The position numbers and the translations under genes are program-made. A DNA stretch of 64,000 nucleotides, taken from positions 1 to 64,000 of the forward strand of contig NZ_BOOO01000033.1 in the NCBI RefSeq assembly GCF_016863275.1, written 5' to 3'. The notes beneath the pieces were generated by a model, which saw nothing but the letters and a program-made list of their open reading frames with translations, made no database searches and was not told the DNA's origin. Positions 38,569-46,839 of the stretch are shown in pieces. The DNA comes from Planotetraspora mira (GTDB lineage: Bacteria > Actinomycetota > Actinomycetes > Streptosporangiales > Streptosporangiaceae). Position 1 is the stretch's first letter, and the number at the start of each line of letters is the position of its first letter.

Positions 38569-38799
38569 GTGACAATCGGAATCTCCATCGCCCTCATCCT
38601 GTCGAGCGCTCTGATGGTGCTGCTCGTCCTGCTCCACAAGGGCAAGGGCGGCGGTCTCTCAGACCTGTTCGGCGGCGGCTTCACGTCGTCCTTCGGCGGG
38701 TCGTCGGTGGTCGAGCGTAACCTGGACCGACTGACCGTCATCACGGGCGTGGTCTGGTTCGTCTGCATCATCGCGCTGGGTCTGCTGCTCAAGCCGTAG
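38569..38799 (+). CDS. secG: Preprotein translocase subunit SecG
   Basis: This 76-residue protein has two hydrophobic segments (IGISIALILSSALMVLLVLLHKG with the following Gly-rich loop GGGLSDLFGGG, and LTVITGVVWFVCIIALGLLL). This is the standard actinobacterial SecG layout. It sits with SecY/SecE in the translocon. GTG at 38569 gives the normal length. The upstream codons do not look like SecG. It lies between tpiA and rbpA, as in many actinomycetes. Confidence 0.92.
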   Translation: MTIGISIALILSSALMVLLVLLHKGKGGGLSDLFGGGFTSSFGGSSVVERNLDRLTVITGVVWFVCIIALGLLLKP

Positions 38800-38873
38800 C
38801 GGCTTCCTCTGGCAAAGCGTGACCTGGATTCACCTCCCCGTGTCCCCGGGGCGATCGAGCAAGGAGTTCATCC

Positions 38874-39221
38874 GTGGGTAGTGGCAACGCGATCCGTGGC
38901 AGCCGAGTCGGAGCCGGCCCCATGGGGGAGGCCGAGCGTGGCGAGGCAGCCCCCCGCGTGCGGGTCTCGTTCTGGTGCGCCAACATGCACGAGACGCGCC
39001 CCAGTTTCGCCAGTGACGCGGCCGTCCCTGAGCACTGGGACTGCCCCCGGTGTGGGCTGCCGGCCGGTCAGGACGAGGCCAATCCGCCCGCCCCGCCGCG
39101 GAACGAGCCGTACAAGACGCACCTCGCGTATGTGAAGGAGCGTCGTAGCGACACGGACGGCGCGCAGATCCTCGCCGAGGCTCTTGAGCGCCTGCGTTCG
39201 TCCTCCCGCCCGATCTACTAG
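38874..39221 (+). CDS. rbpA: RNA polymerase-binding protein RbpA
   Basis: This 115-residue actinobacteria-specific transcription factor stabilises the open complex of RNA polymerase with the principal sigma. The core contains FWCANMHETRPSFA, EHWDCPRCGLPAG (Cys residues of the zinc/core domain) and RNEPYKTHLAYVKERRS (basic linker), then the C-terminal sigma-interaction helix EAERLRSSSRP-like end. AAGGAG (38861-38866) precedes GTG at 38874. A strong terminator follows. Confidence 0.95.
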   Translation: MGSGNAIRGSRVGAGPMGEAERGEAAPRVRVSFWCANMHETRPSFASDAAVPEHWDCPRCGLPAGQDEANPPAPPRNEPYKTHLAYVKERRSDTDGAQILAEALERLRSSSRPIY

Positions 39222-39243
39222 GTCGTACGGCACGGAAGCCAAG

Positions 39244-39275
39244 AAGTCCCCGCGACGGAACGGTCGCGGGGACTT
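39244..39275 (+). terminator. Terminator after rbpA
   Basis: Perfect 13-base arms (AAGTCCCCGCGAC, 39244-39256, with its complement at 39263-39275) enclose a six-base loop. The stem is GC-rich and no T run follows. Confidence 0.8.
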
Positions 39276-39397
39276 CGGCGTGTTCAGGGCAGGTAGTGCT
39301 GTATTGGCCAAGCGACAGGTCATGAGAGTGCAAGTCAGCGTGCCACGTTCCGGGATGGGGTGCTGTCGGACGTAGAAGGGGAACTCGATCATCGTCG

Positions 39398-39987
39398 ATG
39401 TGGAGGCCCCCGTGCTGGCGGTTGGATGAGAGTCGCGACCAAGAATCCATACCCGAGGTCCCGCGGCCTCGGGTCGTACATGAAGTCGGGGTCGGGGCCG
39501 GGGTGGCGGTCGCCGAGACACGTGGGTACACCTACGTGACGAACTCGGCCGCGAACACGGTCTCGATGATCGACACCGCGACCGACAGCGTCGTGGCCAC
39601 CATCCCCGTGGGCGTGAGTCCAGAAGAGCTGGCGGTCTCGCCTGGGGGCACCCGGGCCTACGTCGCCAACGGGGGTGACAACACCGTGTCGGTGATCGAC
39701 AGGGTCGCCAGGCGCGTCATCGCCACCGTTCCCGTCGGGAGCGCTCCCTTCGCGGTGGCGGTCAGCGGCAACGGCACGCGGGCTTACGTGACCAACGCGG
39801 CCTCCAACACGGTGTCGGTGATCAATACCAGCGCCAACAGCATCGTGACCACGATCCCCGTCGGTGGCTTTCCCCCCGGGTGGCCGTCAGCCCTGGCGGC
39901 ACCCGCGCCTACGTGACCAACCTCAGCAGCAACGGCTCACGCGTCCCAGAGCCAGGGCGGAGGGTGGACATCCGATCGTTCCGGTGA
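39398..39987 (+). pseudogene. Remnant of a YVTN-type beta-propeller surface protein
   Basis: From about 39520 the reading shows three propeller blades of the form YVTNSAANTVSMIDTATDSVV ... IPVG, YVANGGDNTVSVIDR and YVTNAASNTVSVINTSAN. No signal peptide or clear start precedes them. At the C-run 39872-39880 the frame shifts: the original frame stops at 39916, while the next frame continues as VAVSPGGTRAYVTNLSSNG to a stop at 39987. The propeller is also far too short (about four blades). It is therefore a 5'-truncated, frameshifted relic of a secreted YncE-like protein. Confidence 0.7.
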
Positions 39988-40759
39988 TCGGGACGTGCAC
40001 ATCACCGGGCTGTCGTATTTCGTTATCAACACTGATTCATATGAATATCATCAAATGGCGGTGGAAATGACTTTGGACCGCCACTTGGAACCCCAAATTT
40101 GAGGGGGATGCGCAAAGATTCTTCGGGAGGCGGTGACGACATGTCGCGGCCTCCCGTCATGTTCGGCCTCTGCCCGGACGTCGTCCCAGGTGCGATTTCC
40201 CCCGTCCATCGCAGATGACGTTTCGCCGCGGCGGCGGCATCGTAATTCACGCATACCGTTTGGTGGATTTCCTCTTTACTCGATATTGCTGCATGGATTC
40301 TGATCGCATCAGCAGTAATCCTCGGTCGCGCAGACACGGCGTCTCGGCTCATCGTGGGGGCTCGCAAGGGTTGATGATCGCCGCTTCGCGTGGGGTAGAG
40401 GGTCGGCGAGGCTTCTGCCGATCAGTCCGGCCTGACGTTCCTGCGAGGTCCGGGGGGCACCATGCGATTCATTCCTCCGTAGCGGCCTCGAGCACCGCGT
40501 GTCCGCGGCTCTCAACTGGTGGCTCGATTTCGATTCCACCGGCCGCCGTTCATGATCCGGCATGATCGCGTCCTGTCGCGATCACGAGCCGGAATTCCGG
40601 TGAATTCCGTGTCGTGAACACCGTGCGGAATTTCCGCGGGACAATTCTTCGATCGCCGGGTTCCATGCCGTGAATACATCCGGCATGGCCGGGCGAGCCC
40701 CATGGGGAAATGAAGGCAGCCCGCAGTTTTTGGAGCGTTCCAAGAGAAAGGCCGCTCTG
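39988..40759. other. 770-base AT-richer stretch without a convincing gene
   Basis: Base composition is visibly lower in GC than the surroundings, particularly 40016-40070. Short readings occur on both strands but none shows a ribosome site or a recognisable motif. It holds a perfect palindrome ATTCATATGAAT (40035-40046) and a hairpin GATCGCG/CGCGATC (40564-40583). It probably represents decayed or recently acquired DNA. Confidence 0.5.
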
Positions 40760-41498
40760 ATGGCGCCTGTCATCACGTCACTCAGCGCAGCTCCCCAGAA
40801 CACCAACCAGGGAGGTTACGGTCAGACCCTCACCATCAACGGGACGGGCCTGACCGGAACCACCAGCGCGAAGATCGGGTCGCGCACCGTCGCCACCAGT
40901 TCCAACGTCGGCGGAACGGTCGTCACCTGCACCATCCCCTCCGGTTGCGGTGCGGCGAGCGTCAACGTCGTCAGCCCCACCGGCGCGACCCTGCTGACCA
41001 CCAACCGGGTCCAGTTCGGCGGGGTCACGGGCACTCTCACGCCGCCTACCAGCGACGTCGAGATCACGGCGACCCCCTGAGCATCACCCCGCTCGGATGA
41101 AGTTCGGCTCGGCCACGGCCTCGTTCACTGTGAACTCCGGTACGCAGATCACCGCGACGGCACCCAGTGGTGCGGGTCCCGTCCATGTCACGGTCACCAC
41201 GCCAGGGGGGACCAGTCCGGTGAGCGACTGCACCGCCTACACCTCCGTGGGGACCCCCGTCGTCACGGCCCTGAACCCGAATCAGGGACCGGTCGCAGGA
41301 AGCAACTCGGTCACCATCGCGGGCTCGGTTTTCACCGACGCCACCGACGTCTTCTTCGGCGCCGTGCGCGCCCCCTTCTCGGTCGTCTCCGACTCGCGGA
41401 TCGTCGCCACGGCGCCGGCCGGCGCCGGATCGGCCCTCGTCACGGTCGCCACGGCCGGCGGCGCGAGTTCCCCGGGCGTCCCCTACACGTACGTGTGA
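40760..41498 (+). pseudogene. IPT/TIG-domain surface protein, broken by frameshifts
   Basis: The first part (40760-41080) begins MAPVITSLSAAPQNTNQGGYG and encodes one IPT/TIG immunoglobulin-like domain, then stops at 41080. The second part (41097-41498) resumes mid-domain with MKFGSATASFTVNSGTQITATAP and encodes a further complete TIG domain (ALNPNQGPVAGSNSVTIAG). Reading across the 16-base gap in the intermediate frame gives PLSITPLG, which fits the expected TIG sequence. Two single-base losses (near 41073-41078 and 41094-41096) and a small deletion therefore explain the break. Such domains occur in secreted or surface proteins. The two halves could instead be annotated as separate short genes. 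Confidence 0.6.
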
Positions 41499-41507
41499 CC
41501 CTCGTCC

Positions 41508-43112
41508 TCAGCCGTGGACCTGCTCGCCGTCGACGAAGGTCATCCGTGCCTGCGCCGTCCAGATCTCGGCGGGGTCGAGCGTGAAGGGATCGCGGTCGAG
41601 CACGACGAGGTCGGCCGGGCGGCCTTCCTCGATCACGCCCGCGGGGGACCGGTTCAACCAGGCCGAGCCGGCCGTGTACGCGTTCATGACCGTCCTGAGG
41701 TCGATGCTCTGGCCGGGCAGGAAGGGTGTCTGCGCGGTCGGGTAGGACGCGTGGACCGAACTGCCCGGCTCGGTCCGGTTGACCGCGACGTGCATGCCCT
41801 GGATCGGGTCCGCCGACGAGACGGGCCAGTCCGAGCCCGCCGCGAACCGGGTGCCGTGCCGTACGAGATCGGCGAAGGGGTACTGCCAGGCCGACCGCTC
41901 CTCACCGAGGAAGGGGATGCACAACTCGTCCATCTGGGCGTGGTGGGTCGCCCAGAGCGGCTGCAGGTTCGCCGTCACGCCGAGCGCGGCGAAACGTGGC
42001 ACGTCCTGCGGCGTGATGATCTGCAGGTGGGCGATGTGGTGCCGGTTCTCCGGATGCGTGCCGGACAGGGCGTCCAGCGTCTCCCGTACGGCACGCTCCC
42101 CGATGGCGTGGAAGTGGACCTGGAAGCCGAGGGCGTCGAGTTCCTGGACGTAGCCCTTGAGCAACCCCGGATCGACGTACGACAGGCCGGTGCCGCCGCA
42201 ACGGCAGTAGGGCTCGATGACGGCCGCGGTGAAGTTCTCCGCGATGCCATCCTGCATGATCTTCACCGCTGTGGCGCGGAACCGGTCGAGACCCTCGGCC
42301 TTCGCGCGTCGCTCGACGAGGTCGGGGATCTGCTCGGCGCCTCGCGTCCTGTCCCACCACAGGGCGCCGACGACGCGTGCCTTCAGTCGTCCGGCGGCGG
42401 CGGCCTCGATGTAGGTGGGCAGGTTGTCGTCCGATCCGGCGTACGAGCCGACGATCGCGTCCTGCCAGCCGGTGATCCCGAGCGAGAAGAGGTATGCCTG
42501 GGCGTCGAGGAGGGCCGCGTCGGCGTCGGCCGGGGTCGGACGCGGAGTGAGCAGGCCGACCAGGTCCATGGCGCCCTCGTGCAGGACGCCGCTGGGACTG
42601 CCGTCGGGGTCGCGCTCGATGCGACCGTCGGCGGGGTCGGGGGTGTCCCGGGTGATCCCGGCCACTTCCAGCGCGTGGGTGTTGACCCATGCGGCGTGGT
42701 GGTCGCGCTGGATCAGGTAGGCGGGCCGGTCGAGGAAGTCGAGCTGGGATCGGTGGGGGAGGCCGTTGGGGAAGGCAGACATGTCCCAGCCGCCGCCATC
42801 GATCCACTCCTTATCCGGATTTGTCGTGGCATATTCGGCGACTTTCGCCACGTACGCGTCCAGGCCGTAGATCTCTGACAGTTCGCACTTCGCCCGCTCG
42901 AGCCCCGCCTGCACGGGGTGGATGTGGGCGTCGGTGAACCCCGGCGTCAGCAGGCCGCCTGCGAGATCCACGGGCTCGGCTCCGGGCGAGAGCCGTACGA
43001 GATCGGACTCGGTGCCGACGGCCGCGATGAGGCCGTTTCTGACGAGGACCGCCTCGGCGAAGCCGTCCGGGGTGAAGGCGCGGCCGCCACGGAAAAGGAT
43101 GTCACTGCTCAC
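41508..43112 (-). CDS. YtcJ-like amidohydrolase (Amidohydrolase_3)
   Basis: This 534-residue enzyme of the amidohydrolase superfamily has TDAHIHP near residue 59 with the HxH metal pair, HFHAIGERAVRETLDAL near 340, HIAHLQIITPQD near 364, and AAGSDWPVSSADPIQGMH near 430 with the catalytic Asp. The N- and C-terminal beta-sandwich (GGRAFTPDGFAEAVLV and GRPADLVVLDRDPF) is typical. These enzymes cleave N-formyl or other amide bonds, but the substrate is unknown. It is cytoplasmic and lies downstream of an FAD oxidoreductase gene on the same strand. Confidence 0.9.
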   Translation of the reverse strand: MSSDILFRGGRAFTPDGFAEAVLVRNGLIAAVGTESDLVRLSPGAEPVDLAGGLLTPGFTDAHIHPVQAGLERAKCELSEIYGLDAYVAKVAEYATTNPDKEWIDGGGWDMSAFPNGLPHRSQLDFLDRPAYLIQRDHHAAWVNTHALEVAGITRDTPDPADGRIERDPDGSPSGVLHEGAMDLVGLLTPRPTPADADAALLDAQAYLFSLGITGWQDAIVGSYAGSDDNLPTYIEAAAAGRLKARVVGALWWDRTRGAEQIPDLVERRAKAEGLDRFRATAVKIMQDGIAENFTAAVIEPYCRCGGTGLSYVDPGLLKGYVQELDALGFQVHFHAIGERAVRETLDALSGTHPENRHHIAHLQIITPQDVPRFAALGVTANLQPLWATHHAQMDELCIPFLGEERSAWQYPFADLVRHGTRFAAGSDWPVSSADPIQGMHVAVNRTEPGSSVHASYPTAQTPFLPGQSIDLRTVMNAYTAGSAWLNRSPAGVIEEGRPADLVVLDRDPFTLDPAEIWTAQARMTFVDGEQVHG

Positions 43113-43143
43113 AGGCCTGGTGCCCTTCTGGGTGGTGCGAACT

Positions 43144-43260
43144 GCATGATCACGAATGGTGTTTTCTCAGGTCAGAGTAGTCGGCGCCGAATCTGCGCAT
43201 GATCACGATCGACGTTTGGCGAGGTCATCGGCCCCATCTCCGAAGGTGTGCATGATCACG
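43144..43260. repeat. Three GCATGATCACG elements at 53-bp spacing
   Basis: The 11-mer GCATGATCACG starts at 43144, 43197 and 43250, exactly 53 bases apart. Units one and two are further similar (GTTT, AGGTCA, CCGAA at matching offsets) and unit three is more diverged. The array fills the spacer between the amidohydrolase and FAD oxidoreductase genes. Confidence 0.85.
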
Positions 43261-43282
43261 GCGAAAGGTTGGTGGGGGTGGG

Positions 43283-44680
43283 TCAGTGGCCGGTGATCTT
43301 ATTGGCGATCTTGGCGAGGGTGGATGTTCTGGTCATTCCCCGGTTCTCGCGGGCGTCGGCCAGGCGGTAGAGGCGGTACATCGAGTGCACGCCGAGCCAG
43401 CGCAGGGGCTCGGGCTCCCAGGCGCGGACACGGCGGTCGACCCACGGCAGCGCGGTCAACTCGGTGTCCCGCCTCAGGACGAGGTCGCACAGCGTGCGCC
43501 CGGCCAGGTTCGTGGTGGTCACCCCGTGCCCGGTGTACCCCCCGGCCCAGCCGAGGCCGGTCGTGTGATCCACGTGGACGGTCGCGCACCAGTCACGCGG
43601 CACACCGAGCACGCCGGACCACGCGTGCGCCACCCGCGACGAGCCGACGGCGGGGAAGAACGAGGTGAGCAGGTCCCAGAGGGCGTCGACCGTCCAGGCG
43701 TGGGTGTGCCCGCGCTCGTCGACCTTCGATCCATAGAGGTACGGCTTGCCTCGGCCGCCGAAGGCGATGCGGTCGTCGGCGGTCCGCTGGGCGTACATGT
43801 AGTAGTGCGCCATGTCGCCGAGCAACTCGCGGCCCGCCCAGCCGATGGAGTCCCACACCTTCTCGGGCAGCGGCTCGGTGACGATCATCGAGCTGTTCAT
43901 CGGGAGCCAGTCGCGGTGATGCCCGCGGATGGTCGCGGTGAATCCCTCGGTGCACCGCAGCACGTGGCCGGCGGTCACCGTGCCGTGCGGCGTGACCGCC
44001 CGGCCGCGGGTGATCTCCGTCACCGGCGTCCGCTCGTAGATCTCCACCCCCAGATCCCGTACGGCCCGGGCCAGCCCACGGGCGAGCTTGGCGGGCTGGA
44101 TCCGGGCGCAGTGGGGACTCCACGTCGCGCCGACAGCGCCGTTCACCCGGAGGCGCGCGTCCATCTCCTCAGGGGGGAGCAGGCGCACGTCCTCCTCGGT
44201 CCAGCCCCAATCCCGCTGCCAGGCCAGGTCCTCCCGCAACCGCCCGGCCTGGGCCGCGGACCTGGCCACGGTGGTGATGCCGCCCTTCACGATGTCGGCC
44301 TCGATGCCCTCCTCGGCGGCCACCCGGACCACCTCGTCGACCGCTCCGAACATCGAGCGCTGCAGCCGCCTGGCCGCGTCCGGGCCGTGGGTCTTGGCAT
44401 ACCTCTCCGGCGTGCCGGCGAGTGCGCCGGTGAGCCACCCGCCGTTGCGCCCGGACGCCCCGAAGCCGGCGAACTCCTTCTCCAGCACCACGACCTTGAG
44501 CGACGGTCTGGCCTTCTTCAGGTAGTAGGCGGTCCACAGGCCCGTGTAGCCCGCTCCCACGATGGCCACGTCGGCCTCGATGTCGCCCCCCAGGGGATCG
44601 CCGGGCACGGGGAGTCCGAGCGAGCGATACCAGAACGACACATCACCGTTGACGAAACCCGGAGAAAGTGGAGCACTCAT
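43283..44680 (-). CDS. FAD-dependent amine oxidoreductase (DAO family, PuuB-like)
   Basis: The protein has 465 residues. The FAD Rossmann motif VAIVGAGYTGLWTAYYLKK is near residue 38, VVVLEKEFAGFGASGRNGGWLTGAL near 68, and the C-terminal GLGWAGGYTGHGVTTTNLAGR near 410. This is the D-amino-acid oxidase/gamma-glutamylputrescine oxidase group, which oxidises secondary or primary amines. The aromatic N-terminus SFWYRSLG is common in PuuB-like members. ATG at 44680 has AGGA about nine bases upstream, whereas an ATG three codons earlier has none. The adjacent amidohydrolase suggests a small catabolic pair for an N-substituted amine (inference). Confidence 0.88.
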   Translation of the reverse strand: MSAPLSPGFVNGDVSFWYRSLGLPVPGDPLGGDIEADVAIVGAGYTGLWTAYYLKKARPSLKVVVLEKEFAGFGASGRNGGWLTGALAGTPERYAKTHGPDAARRLQRSMFGAVDEVVRVAAEEGIEADIVKGGITTVARSAAQAGRLREDLAWQRDWGWTEEDVRLLPPEEMDARLRVNGAVGATWSPHCARIQPAKLARGLARAVRDLGVEIYERTPVTEITRGRAVTPHGTVTAGHVLRCTEGFTATIRGHHRDWLPMNSSMIVTEPLPEKVWDSIGWAGRELLGDMAHYYMYAQRTADDRIAFGGRGKPYLYGSKVDERGHTHAWTVDALWDLLTSFFPAVGSSRVAHAWSGVLGVPRDWCATVHVDHTTGLGWAGGYTGHGVTTTNLAGRTLCDLVLRRDTELTALPWVDRRVRAWEPEPLRWLGVHSMYRLYRLADARENRGMTRTSTLAKIANKITGH

Positions 44681-44874
44681 GGTGGACATCCTGCTATATC
44701 CGTTCTGTCCAGCGCATCACGCAACGGAAGTCGTTGGCCAATCGCGATGATTATGCGGATAACAGCAGCTATATGAGTGTCTATCCATCCGAAACGACTG
44801 GCTCACTGTTGCGTAGCAATCGCGTAACAGAGGTGCGTCAAGCTGGGGTCAGCACAACGGAGGGAGCGGCACCG

Positions 44875-45930
44875 ATGGGGTTCTTACGGGTCCGGACGAC
44901 GGTCGACGAGCGGCCGGGACGTCTCGCCGCGCTCGCGGCGGCCCTCGCCGAGAAGGGCGGGAACATCCTCGGCCTGTCCGTCCAGCCGGATACGGACGGC
45001 ACGGTCGACGAGTTCGTGACGGAGATCCCGGCCTCGCCTGATGTGGTGCGTGAGGCGCTGGAGGCCGCGGGAGGCCGCCGGGTCCAGGTCGTGCCGGCCA
45101 CGGCGCACGAGTTGACCGACGAGCCGACCCGCGCCCTGCTGCTCGCCGCCCGGCTTCGGTCGACGCCGTGGCGGCTGCCCGAGGTCCTCGGGGAGTTGCT
45201 CCGGGCCGACGACTCCCGCTGGGTTTACGGAGCCGACCCCGGACGGCCCCGAGGAGACGCCGAGGCCGGGGATCTGCCCGATCCCACGCTGCTGGTCGTC
45301 CCCGTGGCTCCGCGCCGGGCGATCCGGCTCCGCCGTGCCGGGCTGCCCTTCACCCTGACCGAGGCGGCCCGGGCCGCCGCCCTCGTACGGCTCGCGCAGC
45401 CGCCCGCCGAGGTCGCTCCCGCCGAGGGGCCCCTGCGATTGGCCGACGGCGCAGAGGTGCTGATCAGGCCCCTCACCTCGCTCTACCGGGAGGCGCTGCG
45501 CGACCTGCACGAGCGCTGTTCACCGGAGACGCGGCGGTTCCGCTACTTCACGGCCATGCCGACGCTCCCGCCGAGGGTGTTCGACCGGCTCTGCGACCGC
45601 AGCCGCGGCCACTCGCTGGTGGCGGGGCACGACGGTCAGGTCGTGGCGGTGGCCTCCCTGATGTTCACCCCCGATCCGGGCATCGCGGAGATCGCCTTCC
45701 TGGTGGAGGACCGCTGGCAGGGACGCGGTATCGGCACCGCGATGGCCCGCATGATCATGCAGGAGGCGCGCGACCTCGGGTTCGCCGAGGTGCGGGCGAG
45801 CCTGCTGTTCGACAACGCCCGCATGCGCAGGCTTTTGACCTCCCTCGGCGCGACGCTCACCCACACCGAGGATCCCGGTGTGATGGAGGCGCGGATCGCC
45901 GTGGGTGTGATGGCGGCTTCTTCGAGCTGA
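44875..45930 (+). CDS. ACT-GNAT protein acetyltransferase, probably amino-acid regulated
   Basis: This 351-residue fusion has an ACT domain at residues about 3-75 (RVRTTVDERPGRLAALAAALAEKGGNILGLSVQP), a linker with a degenerate middle region, and a C-terminal GNAT domain from about 195 (RFRYFTAMP, VAVASLMF, IAFLVEDRWQGRGIGTAMARMIMQEA with the acetyl-CoA loop, and NARMRRLLTSLGA). In Micromonospora and Streptomyces, ACT-GNAT enzymes are lysine acetyltransferases whose activity responds to amino acids (established for those proteins). GGAGGGAG about eight bases before ATG at 44875 fixes the start. It is divergent from the FAD oxidoreductase. Confidence 0.9.
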   Translation: MGFLRVRTTVDERPGRLAALAAALAEKGGNILGLSVQPDTDGTVDEFVTEIPASPDVVREALEAAGGRRVQVVPATAHELTDEPTRALLLAARLRSTPWRLPEVLGELLRADDSRWVYGADPGRPRGDAEAGDLPDPTLLVVPVAPRRAIRLRRAGLPFTLTEAARAAALVRLAQPPAEVAPAEGPLRLADGAEVLIRPLTSLYREALRDLHERCSPETRRFRYFTAMPTLPPRVFDRLCDRSRGHSLVAGHDGQVVAVASLMFTPDPGIAEIAFLVEDRWQGRGIGTAMARMIMQEARDLGFAEVRASLLFDNARMRRLLTSLGATLTHTEDPGVMEARIAVGVMAASSS

Positions 45931-45946
45931 GCCGTCACATGTGATC

Positions 45947-45988
45947 CATCCTGGTCCGGTGAGGCTCAGGGAACACCGGGCCAGGATG
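45947..45988. terminator. Bidirectional terminator between acetyltransferase and Clp-N genes
   Basis: CATCCTGGTCCGGTG (45947-45961) pairs with CACCGGGCCAGGATG (45974-45988), one wobble pair, 12-base loop. GTGATC/GATCAC outside it can extend the stem. Confidence 0.85.
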
Positions 45989-45989
45989 A

Positions 45990-46583
45990 TCACTCAGCGG
46001 AGCCGGGAGGGCCGGGGTCCGGCGGCGCGTTCATCGCGTCGAGGCGGCGCTCGATGCGCTCCACGGCCTCCTGCAGCCGGTCGACCTTGGCCACGAGCGA
46101 GGGCCCCACGGACGGGAAGGCCCCGGAGTGGCCGCCCGCTTCGCGCTGGAGCCGGGTCTCCTCGACGACCTTCTGCCGGATCCGGTCGAAGTCCACCCCG
46201 CGCGCGATGAGCACCCGGGCGCCGACCCCGCCGCCTTCTCTGATCAGGCCCAGCAGGATGTGCTCGGTGCCGATGTAGTTGTGGCGGAGGTTCAGGGACT
46301 CGCGGAGCGAGAGCTCGAGGATCTTCTTGGCCCGCGGCGTGAACGGGATGTGCTCGCCGGGACCCGGGGCGGCCCCCCTTCCGATCATCTCCCTGACGTC
46401 TTCACGCAACGCGTCAAGCTCGACGCCCTCCTCGTGGAGGATCTTGGCGGCCACCCCCTCGCCCTCGTGGACGAGGCCGAGCAGGACGTGTTCCGAGCCG
46501 ATGTAGCTGTGGTCGAACATCCTCGCCTCCTCTTGGGCGAGAAGCACGACTCGGCGGGCTCGGTCGGTGAAGCGCTCGAACAC
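45990..46583 (-). CDS. Stand-alone Clp N-terminal (double Clp_N repeat) protein
   Basis: The protein has 197 residues. Two Clp_N repeats match the N-domain of ClpC: MFERFTDRARRVVLLAQEEARMFDHSYIGSEHVLLGL and FTPRAKKILELSLRESLNLRHNYIGTEHILLGLIREGGG. No AAA+ module follows. Instead there is a C-terminal coiled coil (VAKVDRLQEAVERIERRLDAM) and a Pro-rich end. Such proteins may act as adaptors or decoys for ClpCP substrates, which is inference from the domain. GTG at 46583 has GGAGG six bases upstream. It converges with the acetyltransferase and is divergent from the coiled-coil protein. Confidence 0.9.
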   Translation of the reverse strand: MFERFTDRARRVVLLAQEEARMFDHSYIGSEHVLLGLVHEGEGVAAKILHEEGVELDALREDVREMIGRGAAPGPGEHIPFTPRAKKILELSLRESLNLRHNYIGTEHILLGLIREGGGVGARVLIARGVDFDRIRQKVVEETRLQREAGGHSGAFPSVGPSLVAKVDRLQEAVERIERRLDAMNAPPDPGPPGSAE

Positions 46584-46720
46584 GGGAGGCCTCCGTCGTT
46601 GGCGGTGCTTCCACTATGCGTCAGGAGGACCCCTCGACGGCAGCGCGAACCGCTGGAGAATGCCGTTCCAGCTTCGCCGTACGGCCTGGTCGGCCGATGG
46701 GGCGGCGTACGCGGCGCGGG

Positions 46721-46762
46721 GGACGAGGTGGGAGAAGTGCGGCGGGAGGGACGAGGTGGGAG
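46721..46762. repeat. GGACGAGGTGGGAG direct repeat, 28-bp period
   Basis: The 14-mer occurs at 46721-46734 and 46749-46762 in the spacer between the divergent Clp-N and coiled-coil genes. It may be a duplicated operator or slippage. Confidence 0.6.
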
Positions 46763-46839
46763 GGACGCGGCGCCTGAACGCGGTGCGAGGACCGGCGGGA
46801 CGGTGGACGTGAGGCACCACGACGGGTACAGGTGGACCC

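Noticed and set aside
40026-40806. Several small open frames on both strands in the AT-richer stretch
   Set aside because: No ribosome sites, no motifs and no consistent codon bias.
43144-43260. CRISPR array from the evenly spaced GCATGATCACG copies
   Set aside because: The shared element is only 11 bases, there are three copies, the intervals are themselves similar, and no cas gene is present.
44668-44874. Upstream extension of the ACT-GNAT gene
   Set aside because: The ACT domain begins directly at the ATG with a strong ribosome site. The upstream part is the divergent promoter region.
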